Virus record (IMG/VR): IMGVR_UViG_3300044568_003163
Span: 78,879 to 142,878 of that record
DNA length: 64,000 nucleotides
Source: a virus
Reading direction: 5' to 3' (one strand)
Under the pieces are notes generated by a model. That model ran no database searches, was not told the DNA's origin, and saw only the letters and a list, made by a program, of their open reading frames with translations. Below are positions 49,165-57,390 of this stretch, piece after piece; position 1 is the stretch's first letter; each line of letters opens with the position of its first letter. The position numbers were made by a program, and so were the translations under genes.

Positions 49165-49472
49165 TCGTTATGGTTGTTTAAGTGGTATGTTGCACATTTT
49201 ATTGCTATCAAAAAATTTATTACTAAGTGCCATCTCCAAGCAGGAGCAGTCATCAATTCACCAGAATAAAACCACATATCCAATATGTCAAATAAAGGTC
49301 GAGTTAATTCAATGCCTAAGAGCACATTGAATATTACCCATAAAATAGTAGCACCGATAATAAAAATATTGTAAAGTAAAAATAGACCGAGATGCAATTC
49401 CCATTCATATTCCTTTAAAAACTTCCAATGGCCTATAATAGGATCTAGTACTCCGGTTAAAAGATTTTTCAT
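49161..49472 (-). CDS. Membrane protein, 103 aa
   Basis: Two or three hydrophobic spans (about 28-50, 52-66 and 86-99). Aromatic loops (DMWFYSGELMTAPAWRW). No family recognised. Confidence 0.74.
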   Translation of the reverse strand: MKNLLTGVLDPIIGHWKFLKEYEWELHLGLFLLYNIFIIGATILWVIFNVLLGIELTRPLFDILDMWFYSGELMTAPAWRWHLVINFLIAIKCATYHLNNHNE

Positions 49473-49473
49473 A

Positions 49474-49857
49474 TTATTTGATAATTTTTATTGCTTCTAC
49501 TAATCCAAAATTAACTACCGACTCATAATTTTGGTCAATAATCCATCCTGGAAGTAATTTTATTCCCATTTTTGTGTCATAGATATCGAAAAAATAACCT
49601 TCAATATCTCTTGCTTTGTCAACCGTCAGATGCATCTGGTGGACATCTCGTAACCACCTGGTCATCGTTGTCTGTGTGACACAAGATATTCTAACGGAAC
49701 CAAATTGAAACTCGTCGTTAAAGTTTTCTTTTTTCTCTTTGTCTTTACTTACATAACGTTGACCATTTTGCTTAGCGTAAAATGCGTTTGTTGGTAAATC
49801 AAATCCTTTACTTTTCGCTAATGTAGCTACTTCAAAAGAAACCGGTTCGTCTTCCAT
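49474..49857 (-). CDS. Hypothetical protein, 127 aa
   Basis: A compact protein with FEVATLAKSKGFDLPTNAFY, followed by a short-loop region (TMTRWLRDVHQMHLTVD). Patterns of this kind appear in small phage proteins of unknown function. Not recognised further. Confidence 0.73.
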   Translation of the reverse strand: MEDEPVSFEVATLAKSKGFDLPTNAFYAKQNGQRYVSKDKEKKENFNDEFQFGSVRISCVTQTTMTRWLRDVHQMHLTVDKARDIEGYFFDIYDTKMGIKLLPGWIIDQNYESVVNFGLVEAIKIIK

Positions 49858-50064
49858 CTATTCTTTATCCTTTTCTATTAAATGACTACCTAACCAATAC
49901 TCGTCTTTAAATTTGATATGTTTGAATGGTAATTTAATTTCACCGGTTTCTTCGTCAAATTTAACTTCTTCTGATTTTCTTAATAGATTCCATTTTATCC
50001 ACTTTTTGATAATGATAAATGAAATTATGAGACCTATTATTGCAACAATTGTAAATGTTATCAT
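49858..50064 (-). CDS. Small membrane protein, 68 aa
   Basis: Hydrophobic span at residues 2-21 (ITFTIVAIIGLIISFIIIKK), then a soluble tail with EVKFDEETGEIKLPFKHI. Not recognised. Confidence 0.73.
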   Translation of the reverse strand: MITFTIVAIIGLIISFIIIKKWIKWNLLRKSEEVKFDEETGEIKLPFKHIKFKDEYWLGSHLIEKDKE

Positions 50065-50074
50065 AATTTAAAAT

Positions 50075-50326
50075 TTAAGGCATTACCCAATAATACTTAC
50101 CTTTATGTAAGCATACTGGTATGTTTGTTAGTGGTTGTTCAATTGGTACTCTATAAATAATTACTAAACCTTTGTCTGTTAGGATGGTAACTTTTCTAGT
50201 ATGCTGATATGTAGGAACTGCATAAATTACTTCGCCATCTAATCTGATAGATTTTTTGCAGATATTCTTCGGACCTGAACAAGCTGATAACATTATGCAA
50301 AATAAGAGAACAGTTAGCCTTTTCAT
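50075..50326 (-). CDS. Small lipoprotein, 83 aa
   Basis: The start MKRLTVLLFCIMLSACSGPK is a type II signal peptide with lipobox LSAC; the cysteine would be lipidated. The mature part is a small basic beta domain (YQHTRKVTILTDKGLVIIY). It may be anchored in the inner or outer membrane. Possible roles are superinfection exclusion or lysis; not proven. Confidence 0.76.
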   Translation of the reverse strand: MKRLTVLLFCIMLSACSGPKNICKKSIRLDGEVIYAVPTYQHTRKVTILTDKGLVIIYRVPIEQPLTNIPVCLHKGKYYWVMP

Positions 50327-50351
50327 TATTTTATATTTTAATGTTATATGC

Positions 50352-50609
50352 CTATTCTTCCTCTTTGATTAATATAAGTGCTGTTTGATATTTGTATTCC
50401 CAAGCACCATTCATTCCTTTAACAATTTCAAATTCTACTTCATCGCCTATTTTTAGGCCTCGAGTAGAATTAGGATCGATCGGTAATTGTTTTGTTATTG
50501 TATGAACATCATACACAATGCCATTCATGTCCTTTACTGATCTAAAAAACTCAGCATATTCAACAACCATACCGAGTTCTTCGTGCTTTACTATTTTTCC
50601 TTTATCCAT
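50352..50609 (-). CDS. Hypothetical protein, 85 aa
   Basis: A small acidic beta-type protein (HEELGMVVEYAEFFRSVKDM). Not recognised. Start overlaps the upstream stop (TAATG). Confidence 0.72.
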   Translation of the reverse strand: MDKGKIVKHEELGMVVEYAEFFRSVKDMNGIVYDVHTITKQLPIDPNSTRGLKIGDEVEFEIVKGMNGAWEYKYQTALILIKEEE

Positions 50610-51079
50610 TAGTATTTACATTTTTGCATTCTTGAGGCAATTCTCTTACCCATTGGAGTGCTCATTAATTCAACTTTAGGAACAATTCCTACTCTTATAA
50701 GTTCGATTCGGTCGGCATCAAAACATGCACCAATCGTTATATCTTCACTAATACCGCCTTTAGCATGTAACAAACAGGCAGTATATAATTTTACAAATTG
50801 GACAACGGTTAAAAAATCTAACAAACCTTCTGCTCTAAGTTGGTTTACGTATTCTGCTGATCGGTCACCATGCTCATAATCTCCATTGTCTTCCACTCTT
50901 TTGCAGTCATGCAAATAAGCAAAAAGATGAACAACTACAGGATCTACACCTTCTTGTAAGGCTAGCATTTCACCGTTCAAATCTACTTCTTTCCAATGGC
51001 GTAATCCATGACATGAATTTTCATCCATTACAAATTGAGCCTTTGCTAGCTCAATGATATGTTCTATTTTATCGTTCAT
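50609..51079 (-). CDS. HD-domain phosphohydrolase-like protein, 156 aa
   Basis: The sequence GLRHWKEV, then VVVHLFAYLHDCKRVEDNGDYEHGD, carries the H...HD pattern of HD-domain metal hydrolases; a late Asp (CFDADRIEL) completes it. HD enzymes cut nucleotides or second messengers. The substrate is unknown. Overlaps the upstream gene by 4 bases. Confidence 0.75.
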   Translation of the reverse strand: MNDKIEHIIELAKAQFVMDENSCHGLRHWKEVDLNGEMLALQEGVDPVVVHLFAYLHDCKRVEDNGDYEHGDRSAEYVNQLRAEGLLDFLTVVQFVKLYTACLLHAKGGISEDITIGACFDADRIELIRVGIVPKVELMSTPMGKRIASRMQKCKY

Positions 51080-51381
51080 AGGTTTTCGAATTTAAGCATA
51101 CACACTTGTATAGTAACAAATCCTGTTCCTATAAGTCGATGAGGTTGTTCTATGATATTATTGTCTAATAGGAATTCTAACACGCCTTCATTTTCTGACC
51201 AGTTTTTAATTGCAATTTCGTTTTCAGCTAAACTCGGATGGTCGACTGATGCTGTTGCAAATGGAAATCCATCGGCACAATCAATCAATTGCATTCGATT
51301 ATTGCCTGAAGCATATTTACTCATCTGAATTTGCAATGTGTATTGCTGATTTCCATAAAGGGATCTAAATTGGTAGTTCAT
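51076..51381 (-). CDS. Hypothetical protein, 101 aa
   Basis: A mixed fold with NYQFRSLYGNQQYTLQIQMS. Not recognised. Between zinc and HD genes. Confidence 0.72.
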   Translation of the reverse strand: MNYQFRSLYGNQQYTLQIQMSKYASGNNRMQLIDCADGFPFATASVDHPSLAENEIAIKNWSENEGVLEFLLDNNIIEQPHRLIGTGFVTIQVCMLKFENL

Positions 51382-51385
51382 ATCT

Positions 51386-51589
51386 TTATTTTTTCATTTT
51401 TTCTTTATACCAATCTAATTCTAGACACTTAGGACATAGATTACGTTGGTAGAGTCCGTTCTTTGGATTGCCAGTATTAACTAACAAATCTGTGATAGTG
51501 ATTTCTGTTTCTTGGAAATCTTCATAACATGAACCACACATTATGATTTTAATTTTCTTAGCTCGTTTTGCCATCTTAGTTAGATTCAA
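51386..51589 (-). CDS. Small zinc-ribbon-like protein, 67 aa
   Basis: CGSC at about 18-21 and LCPKC at about 51-55 form two C-x2-C knuckles, as in zinc ribbons. Basic start (TKMAKRAKKIKI). Probable nucleic-acid or protein adapter. It overlaps the 59-aa gene by 14 bases. Confidence 0.72.
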   Translation of the reverse strand: MNLTKMAKRAKKIKIIMCGSCYEDFQETEITITDLLVNTGNPKNGLYQRNLCPKCLELDWYKEKMKK

Positions 51590-51755
51590 ATTTTTCTAAT
51601 ACAAAACAAAATTTACCTTCTATTTTAGAAGTAAATGAAGAACTAGTAGAGATTGCAACATGTTGTGCAGTTACAGATTTAAGATCCCAACCTGCTCGGA
51701 TTAGCTCGTTGATTTTGAATTCGTCATCGGTAATAACAATTTTTTGTAGTGTCAT
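51576..51755 (-). CDS. Short gene, 59 aa
   Basis: ATG at 51755 gives MTLQKIVITDDEFKINELIR..., a mixed domain with HVAISTSSSFTSKIEGK and a charged end. It is too short for a family call but has normal composition and spacing (7 bases) to the 40-aa gene upstream. Confidence 0.6.
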   Translation of the reverse strand: MTLQKIVITDDEFKINELIRAGWDLKSVTAQHVAISTSSSFTSKIEGKFCFVLEKFESN

Positions 51756-51762
51756 AATTAGA

Positions 51763-51885
51763 TTATTTATCGTATGAATATTTTGGTTTATGTTTGTCCT
51801 TTCGATTATAGGTTTTCTTACTCTTTTGAACTGAGCTACGAGAAGCAGACCATATTTCTTGAATTGTAAATTGAACGGTTTTCAT
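51763..51885 (-). CDS. Short basic gene, 40 aa
   Basis: ATG at 51885 gives MKTVQFTIQEIWSASRSSVQ, then a Lys/Tyr-rich end (KKTYNRKDKHKPKYSYDK). It is the first gene under class B module B5. Function unknown. Confidence 0.58.
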   Translation of the reverse strand: MKTVQFTIQEIWSASRSSVQKSKKTYNRKDKHKPKYSYDK

Positions 51886-51897
51886 AATGTTTTTAAT

Positions 51898-51964
51898 TAT
51901 AGAGTAAAACTAATCAATTTAGGTGACATATGGAAATAAAATGTGATAAAGTTGTTAACAATTA
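51898..51964 (-). promoter_or_regulatory. Class B promoter module B5
   Basis: Minus-strand order: GTTAACAAC (51959-51951), ATTTCC, TGTCACC, TTGATTAG, TTTTACTCTATAATT, then the ATG at 51885. It differs slightly from the other class B copies but keeps the spacing. Confidence 0.65.
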
Positions 51965-51969
51965 ACTAT

Positions 51970-51999
51970 AAAAAAAGCTCGACCAATAAGTCGAGCTTT
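51970..51999 (-). terminator. Strong intrinsic terminator after the outer-membrane gene
   Basis: AAAGCTCGAC/GTCGAGCTTT (arms 51999-51990 and 51983-51974) pair perfectly over 10 bp around a six-base loop, with a T run after it on the minus strand. It follows the barrel-protein stop by 22 bases and lies upstream of module B5. Confidence 0.9.
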
Positions 52000-52021
52000 G
52001 TATATCTTTATGTATAGTTTA

Positions 52022-52570
52022 TTAGAAACGGTAGTTCAAACCGAATGTAGGAGTAGTGAACGGATTTGTTACACCATTGAAACCTACAGTTGTTGTATTT
52101 ACGGCTGAAGCATTACCTGCTTTTACTGAAGCATATGAGGCAAGATTAGCTACTTGAAGAGTTAAAGATAGATTTTTAGTTACAAAATAATTAGCACCTA
52201 AACCTAGATTAGCATTTAACGATTTAGTATCTGCAGCTTTGTCATCATTTGAAGTAATAGATAATTGTGAAAATGTTTTGAAGTGCTCACCAATATTTAA
52301 GAAATAACATCTGCCAAATGCACCTACTCCAAAGGAATCAGAGGTTGTTACACCTGCAGTTTTTGTGCTTTGTGTGTTAATTGTTACACCTGCAGCAAAT
52401 TTATCAGTTAAGAAATATCCTACTGATGGATTGAAATTGAAAGTTTTAACATCATCAGATGTTACGAAATTTACGGTACCTTCTACAAAAGTATCGCCTT
52501 TAGAAAATGTTTGAGCATTGCTCGTGGCAAATGCAAAGAATGCAATTGCAATTAAAAGAAATTTTTTCAT
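52022..52570 (-). CDS. Outer-membrane beta-barrel protein, 182 aa
   Basis: A signal peptide (1-19, ending SNAQ) precedes a domain of alternating hydrophobic/polar strands and a C-terminal Phe (LNYRF), the hallmark of 8-stranded OmpA/OmpX-like barrels common in Flavobacteriia. It would be inserted by the host BAM complex. Phage-encoded barrels could mask or exchange receptors and so exclude other phages. It has its own strong terminator. Confidence 0.85.
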   Translation of the reverse strand: MKKFLLIAIAFFAFATSNAQTFSKGDTFVEGTVNFVTSDDVKTFNFNPSVGYFLTDKFAAGVTINTQSTKTAGVTTSDSFGVGAFGRCYFLNIGEHFKTFSQLSITSNDDKAADTKSLNANLGLGANYFVTKNLSLTLQVANLASYASVKAGNASAVNTTTVGFNGVTNPFTTPTFGLNYRF

Positions 52571-52658
52571 TTTTGTTTATTTTAAATTTAAGTCCTACTC
52601 TATTGACAGTTTTCGGTTCCCTGTTTAATTTATATGATTGGTTTTTAACCGAGTTTCA

Positions 52659-53081
52659 CTATTTAGTTAAGTAAAGATACCCTAAAAGTACAATAGCAAC
52701 GGCAATAACAAATAAGATAATTCTACCTTTGTCATTTTCTTCTTTAGATTTCTTTATGTACGTATCGATCGGATCAACTTCCCAATACTCTTTAGTTGCA
52801 GGTTTGTCAATTTCTGTTTGTACAACTTCTGCTTCCATTTTAGAAACTTGAGTTGCATCAACTTCAATTGTTTTGTAATCAACACCGGTAATAGGAGATT
52901 CAGTCATAACTGTTCTTGATTCTTTTTTAGCCTGAGGTTTTGCTTGAATTTTAGCCTTAGGTTGTGTTGGAGTTTTAGCCTGAGAATCTATAGGAAATTC
53001 TGTTTTAGGCTTTGCCTTAGGCTTTGGTTTTGATTTCGATTTAGCCTTTTTAATAGGCAGGTTTTCTTGTTCTTGATTCAT
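52659..53081 (-). CDS. Lys/Pro/Ala-rich protein with C-terminal membrane span, 140 aa
   Basis: Residues about 10-55 are Lys/Pro/Ala/Ser repeats (KKAKSKSKPKPKAKPK), then a soluble part. A C-terminal hydrophobic span (about 119-138) ends YLYLTK. The layout is a tail-anchored protein with a cytosolic basic extended tail. It may bind nucleic acid or the cell wall side depending on topology. Not recognised. Confidence 0.74.
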   Translation of the reverse strand: MNQEQENLPIKKAKSKSKPKPKAKPKTEFPIDSQAKTPTQPKAKIQAKPQAKKESRTVMTESPITGVDYKTIEVDATQVSKMEAEVVQTEIDKPATKEYWEVDPIDTYIKKSKEENDKGRIILFVIAVAIVLLGYLYLTK

Positions 53082-53091
53082 AATTTTTGTT

Positions 53092-53259
53092 TTAAAATGG
53101 TAGTTCTTCTACCTTTGGTTGTTCAACATTAGGGATTTGTTTGTACCCTTTTTTCTTAAATCTGATTAATAATTTATCAAAATGTTTTTGGTCAGTACAT
53201 TGTATTGTAACTCCACCTGCATTTTTATGTTGCATACTGAGTATTAATGGATTTTCCAT
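53092..53259 (-). CDS. Short gene, 55 aa
   Basis: ATG at 53259 gives MENPLILSMQHKNAGGVTIQ..., a basic middle (KHFDKLLIRFKKKGYK) and acidic end. First gene under module A9. Function unknown. Confidence 0.6.
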   Translation of the reverse strand: MENPLILSMQHKNAGGVTIQCTDQKHFDKLLIRFKKKGYKQIPNVEQPKVEELPF

Positions 53260-53271
53260 AATTGATTAATT

Positions 53272-53336
53272 TTATAAGACAAATATAATCAAAATTCCGG
53301 TCACCTAGAAATTTTTTATCAATAAGTTATTAACAA
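53272..53336 (-). promoter_or_regulatory. Promoter module A9 (weak hairpin)
   Basis: The -7 box TATATTTG (53287-53280) with TCTTATAA follows AATTGTTAATAAC (ending 53324). A usual hairpin is absent (TTTCTAGGTGACCGGAA only), so termination of the phosphoesterase operon may be partial here. Confidence 0.6.
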
Positions 53337-54047
53337 TTAAATTGTAGCAAATGTCATTGACTTAAATTTTTCTTTATTGTAAATGATGTAAGAATTATTT
53401 TCTATCCAATCTCCACAATTCAAATAATGAATTTCATCTATGATTTTATTTTCCGGTTTGTGAATATGTCCGCAGATAACACCTTTACAATCTCGCTTCT
53501 TAGCTTGATAAACTAATTGAGATTCGAAAGCTGTAATAAATTTGACTGCACTTTTTACTGAGTCTTTTGCCCATTTTGATATTGATCGCTTATAACCTAA
53601 TTTCTTTAATAGCCTATCGGTAGTTATTGCAATTTCATATCCTGTAGAACCTAGATGAGCAAGCCACTTCATATTCATTACTCCATCATAAAGGTCACCA
53701 TGTGTAATATAATACTCGTTCCAAATAAATTCATCAACTATTTGAATATTTCCTATAAACTCGCTAGGTGAATATTCTCTGAGAAATTCATCATGATTAC
53801 CGGTTACGTAAATAACTTCGGTTCCTTTCTTAGACATTGAAAGAATTTTTCGGATAACGTTAGTATAGTCTTGAGTCCAATAATGTCTTTTCTTTAACAA
53901 CCAACCGTCAATAAAATCACCAACAATAAAAAGTTTCTTAGGTTGGTATTTTTTAAGGGTTTGTAGAAGTTTTTCTGCATTACATCCTTTACTTCCTAAA
54001 TGAACATCAGATATAAATAAAGCTTCTACTTTTATAATTTTACTCAT
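53337..54047 (-). CDS. LpxH-like metallophosphoesterase, 236 aa
   Basis: All calcineurin-like motifs are visible: SDVHLG (13-18), VGDFIDGW (42-49), GNHDEF, THGDLYDG and CGHIHKPE. The pattern and length match UDP-2,3-diacylglucosamine pyrophosphatases (LpxH type), which act in lipid A synthesis on the inner membrane face. A phage copy could alter lipid A. It is last in the A10 operon. Confidence 0.85.
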   Translation of the reverse strand: MSKIIKVEALFISDVHLGSKGCNAEKLLQTLKKYQPKKLFIVGDFIDGWLLKKRHYWTQDYTNVIRKILSMSKKGTEVIYVTGNHDEFLREYSPSEFIGNIQIVDEFIWNEYYITHGDLYDGVMNMKWLAHLGSTGYEIAITTDRLLKKLGYKRSISKWAKDSVKSAVKFITAFESQLVYQAKKRDCKGVICGHIHKPENKIIDEIHYLNCGDWIENNSYIIYNKEKFKSMTFATI

Positions 54048-54064
54048 ATTTTAGTATGTAGCTA

Positions 54065-54340
54065 TTAAGCTGGCTGTTCAGAAAATGAATTTAGTTTTTT
54101 AACTAACTGGTCTTCTGTCATTACACCAATTACTCTATCTACAACCTCATCGTTTATTTTGATAATTGTAGCAGGTATATTTCTAATTTGATGTTTAGCT
54201 GCTAAATCCGCATCTTCATCAACGTTTATTGCTTCAAATTCCCAGCCTTCTACTAAAGCTTTTGCTCTTTCAAATATAGGTGCATACATTTTGCACGGTC
54301 CGCACCAATCTGCGGTAAATCTAATTACTTTTTTGCTCAT
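54065..54340 (-). CDS. Thioredoxin
   Basis: The 91-aa protein has the active site ADWCGPCKM (C13, C16) and the cis-proline segment RNIPATIIK. It reduces disulfides, for instance of ribonucleotide reductase, in the cytosol. It lacks the N-terminal strand of longer thioredoxins, as phage versions often do. Confidence 0.88.
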   Translation of the reverse strand: MSKKVIRFTADWCGPCKMYAPIFERAKALVEGWEFEAINVDEDADLAAKHQIRNIPATIIKINDEVVDRVIGVMTEDQLVKKLNSFSEQPA

Positions 54341-54341
54341 A

Positions 54342-54593
54342 TTATTGTGGTTGTGTTGAAGGAAATAGGTGGTAGCCTCTTTCCAATGTTATAGCTTCAT
54401 GCCTTAATGCTGCGCTAATTTCTTCTCGGGTAACGTTTCTTTTGTCTTCAGTTATTCGGTTAGAAATTTCAGCTATTTGAAATGATTCCCATGCAGATAT
54501 TTCCTCATTTGTCAACTTAGTCATCCAAGTATATAAACCAGGTGACCAATTGATTTGTGGTTTATCTCTTAATTCTGATACATTTATTATCAT
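54342..54593 (-). CDS. Hypothetical protein, 83 aa
   Basis: A helical protein with NVTREEISAALRHEAITLER. Not recognised. Between thioredoxin and the 201-aa gene; start and stop abut neighbours. Confidence 0.72.
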   Translation of the reverse strand: MIINVSELRDKPQINWSPGLYTWMTKLTNEEISAWESFQIAEISNRITEDKRNVTREEISAALRHEAITLERGYHLFPSTQPQ

Positions 54594-55198
54594 TAGTTAT
54601 ATGTTGTTGTTCCTGTTGTTGTAGTTGTAGTTCCGTAAGTAATTTTCAATTGTCTAGGACATGCAGTCGACCAACAAGGTTTAGAACCATCATTACCGCA
54701 GTGACAGGATGGATATGTATTGTGATTAGGATATATTGGTAGATATGGTTCACCAATAAAAGGATTTTGTGCAGGCTTATTCTTTGCCTCTTCGATGATT
54801 TCTTTCAAACCTTTAAGAATTCCTTCAAATTCTTTTACTGGCTCTTCTGGCTTAGCTGAATCTACAACAGAAAAGTAATGTTCTTTGATGAAGTCAATTA
54901 TTACTTGAGGACTTAGGCCTTTAGCTAAATGAACTTCGCAAATGTTGATAACTTCTCGTTTAGCGATTTCTCGTAAGAATTCGTCGTAAGTTAGTTCTTT
55001 AAAGAATTGTGGAGAATTTGTAACAATCTCAGCCGAAAGATAATATTGTGGATCGTCACCAATACCGCAAGTTTTATATTCCATACCTGGATTTTCAGAT
55101 AATACCTTCTCTTCAACGATTAAAGTTCCAGAAGGAATATTTGTTAGTTTAGTAGTTGTACCACCATGATGAGTGTAATCTCTAATTGTAATATACAT
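54593..55198 (-). CDS. Hypothetical protein with Cys/Pro region, 201 aa
   Basis: The N-terminal domain is beta-rich; the C-terminal part has PSCHCGNDGSKPCWSTACPR, a cysteine-rich loop that could bind metal, then a Thr run. Not recognised. Confidence 0.74.
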   Translation of the reverse strand: MYITIRDYTHHGGTTTKLTNIPSGTLIVEEKVLSENPGMEYKTCGIGDDPQYYLSAEIVTNSPQFFKELTYDEFLREIAKREVINICEVHLAKGLSPQVIIDFIKEHYFSVVDSAKPEEPVKEFEGILKGLKEIIEEAKNKPAQNPFIGEPYLPIYPNHNTYPSCHCGNDGSKPCWSTACPRQLKITYGTTTTTTGTTTYN

Positions 55199-55205
55199 TG
55201 TTTGT

Positions 55206-55523
55206 TTATTTTTCGTTTTCGAATTCCTTTTTAAGTCTTAGATAGCTTTCATATCTACGAGTTTTCATATCTTCTTCGCTTCTCTTATTTCTTGCAATTC
55301 TTTTCTCAAATTCTTCATCAGTTTCTTCAACCATACGAGTAATTTGATTATGCCAATATCCATGATAGTCAAAGTTTTCATCGTCAACCCAACCAGAATG
55401 AATGACGTCATCGTCTTCTAATTGTAAATTTTTGATATGAGACCATTTCATTGGACTGTTGTTATAGCCATGAAATATCTGCTTTTCCTTTTTGATTTTC
55501 TTTGGTGATTTTGTATCTTCCAT
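55206..55523 (-). CDS. Hypothetical charged protein, 105 aa
   Basis: Strongly charged helices at the end (EEDMKTRRYESYLRLKKEFE). Not recognised. Confidence 0.73.
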   Translation of the reverse strand: MEDTKSPKKIKKEKQIFHGYNNSPMKWSHIKNLQLEDDDVIHSGWVDDENFDYHGYWHNQITRMVEETDEEFEKRIARNKRSEEDMKTRRYESYLRLKKEFENEK

Positions 55524-55526
55524 TTT

Positions 55527-55835
55527 TTAGTAATTTTCTCTGCTACCTGCATTATAAGGCTGAGAACCAGATACTGAAGAATCAACTTTTGCTTGCGTAA
55601 CAAAATCTTCAGTCATTATGGTTTTCAATTTGATTAAATCTTCTAATTGTTCTTTAGCTACAATTTCTCTTGCATATGCAGTTGCTAATTGAAAAGCTTC
55701 TGGTGAAATTGTCCATTTCTTAATACCTTCTAATTCGATTATTTCGACTTGCAACGAAGAAATCATATCGTGAGTTCGTTCGATTGCATTATCTACTAAT
55801 TCAAGAGCAGCATGAGGTATTGTAATGGTTATCAT
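55527..55835 (-). CDS. Hypothetical protein, 102 aa
   Basis: Helical, coiled-coil-like (MISSLQVEIIELEGIKKW; EQLEDLIKLKTIMTED). Not recognised. Its start overlaps the upstream stop (TAATG). Confidence 0.73.
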   Translation of the reverse strand: MITITIPHAALELVDNAIERTHDMISSLQVEIIELEGIKKWTISPEAFQLATAYAREIVAKEQLEDLIKLKTIMTEDFVTQAKVDSSVSGSQPYNAGSRENY

Positions 55836-56362
55836 TAAGCTTTTGATTTAGATTTAGATTTTGCATCATTAATTGCAGATTCTGACATTCTTTCATACGT
55901 TCGGCTAACCAGAACGAATATTCTTTTATATGCAGATTTGATTGGTCTGTTTACTAAATTCCAAGTTAAAGAAAATGGCCAATACGACATCCAATTGATG
56001 ATTTTACTCTTGTTTCTAGACAAGTTAAAATCACTCTCATAAACTGTACTACCTTCAGATTGTTTGGTAACTAAATCAACTAGGTAGAATTTCCATTTTA
56101 TTAAAGACCATACAATACCTGCAATAAAGTACAAGAGAATGACTCCTATTGATTCGAGAGGATGATTACTAATCCACGTAGCAATGTCGGTTAACTCGGT
56201 TCGGCAACCGAAAAAGAAAAGAAGTGCTAAAAATACTACTGTGGTAATTGAAGATGCGATTGAGGTTAATTCCTTATCTTCTAAAATACCCATCATAATA
56301 CCTATATATGCGAATGTAAGTACGTAAAACCAAATGGTTCCTATTGCTAAAAATGTTATCAT
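55835..56362 (-). CDS. Three-span membrane protein, 175 aa
   Basis: Hydrophobic segments at about 3-22, 37-52 and 70-90, with a basic, Ser/Lys-rich C-terminal tail (AKSKSKSKA). No family recognised. Confidence 0.75.
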   Translation of the reverse strand: MITFLAIGTIWFYVLTFAYIGIMMGILEDKELTSIASSITTVVFLALLFFFGCRTELTDIATWISNHPLESIGVILLYFIAGIVWSLIKWKFYLVDLVTKQSEGSTVYESDFNLSRNKSKIINWMSYWPFSLTWNLVNRPIKSAYKRIFVLVSRTYERMSESAINDAKSKSKSKA

Positions 56363-56363
56363 A

Positions 56364-56609
56364 TTAAATTAAAATCATGTAAGGTGAAACTTCTGGTTTT
56401 GTTTCTAAAGAAACTGTTGGTTCGTTTTGATAAATTTTATCAGAATTGTCTTGTGCAATTAGCTGATTGTATTTTTCATTGTGCCAATCAATTACTACAC
56501 CGTCGAACATAGATTGATGCATAATTTTTTCTATTTCTGCAACTGCATCTATGCCATAAGTCTTAGCATAATGGTAATAATCTCCTAATGTTTTGTTTTC
56601 TTCTCTCAT
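56364..56609 (-). CDS. Hypothetical protein, 81 aa
   Basis: I start at the ATG at 56609 (MREENKTLGDYYHYAK), because it overlaps the upstream stop (TAATG), the pattern used throughout; a longer frame to 56642 would overlap more. A small helical protein, not recognised. Confidence 0.72.
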   Translation of the reverse strand: MREENKTLGDYYHYAKTYGIDAVAEIEKIMHQSMFDGVVIDWHNEKYNQLIAQDNSDKIYQNEPTVSLETKPEVSPYMILI

Positions 56610-57070
56610 TATATTAAAGGTCTTCCGGTTATTACTTCCCAAGTATCTGCAATTTCCGATAGAATATTTGCAAGAATCTCGTGGTTTTTAAATGATTTCG
56701 ATATTAGCAAGGCAGAACGTAATTCGTTGATGTCCTTACTGTATTCGTGTAAGTGTGTTAAATATTCTAATGCCGAATCATAATCTTTAGCATCATAAAA
56801 GGCAGCTAAATGATGATGTATTCGATGGCATTTAATAGTAGGGCTTACTTTATGCACCAATTGAAATCTAGGCATCAAAACACCTTTTCTATCTTCTACG
56901 GTATCATTCCACATTAGTAAAGGTCGAATATGTGGTACAGTATAACCCATTGATTGATAAACTACCAACCATTCTTCGTTTTCGGTGTGTTGTGCAACCG
57001 AAAGAATTTCATAAACACCACCTTTATAGTGACGCCATAATTCTCCAGTATTCGGTATCGTCATGTCCAT
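56609..57070 (-). CDS. Hypothetical protein, 153 aa
   Basis: A mixed start (GELWRHYKGGVYEILSVAQH), resembling DUF1653-type small domains with WRHYKGG-Y followed by VVYQ, then a helical end. DUF1653 proteins bind an unknown ligand. The call is weak; not recognised further. Confidence 0.68.
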   Translation of the reverse strand: MDMTIPNTGELWRHYKGGVYEILSVAQHTENEEWLVVYQSMGYTVPHIRPLLMWNDTVEDRKGVLMPRFQLVHKVSPTIKCHRIHHHLAAFYDAKDYDSALEYLTHLHEYSKDINELRSALLISKSFKNHEILANILSEIADTWEVITGRPLI

Positions 57071-57351
57071 TATTTGATAGGATGTTTTGCTAAGTCAGTA
57101 TTTAAAGAATCTACCATTTTGATTGCAGCTTCCCATGTAACATCTTTAGATAATTTAATAGTTTCATCTGTGCAATTTTCGATGTCTACATTGATTTCTG
57201 GAATTCCATCTGAATATTTACCACTTAAATCATATCGAATAACATGTTTAGGTGCCAGAATATGATGAACTAACACTCCTAATAGGGTTGCAAGTACTCC
57301 CATTAAGAAGTACATCCAAGCTTTTTCCATTGATGATAAATTTGAACTCAT
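57070..57351 (-). CDS. Small single-span membrane protein, 93 aa
   Basis: Hydrophobic span at about 9-27 (KAWMYFLMGVLATLLGVLVH), then a soluble domain with IRYDLSGKYSDGIPEINVDI. Not recognised. Confidence 0.73.
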   Translation of the reverse strand: MSSNLSSMEKAWMYFLMGVLATLLGVLVHHILAPKHVIRYDLSGKYSDGIPEINVDIENCTDETIKLSKDVTWEAAIKMVDSLNTDLAKHPIK

Positions 57352-57390
57352 AGTTTGTTTATTAGTATTTTTGCCATTATCTATTTTATG

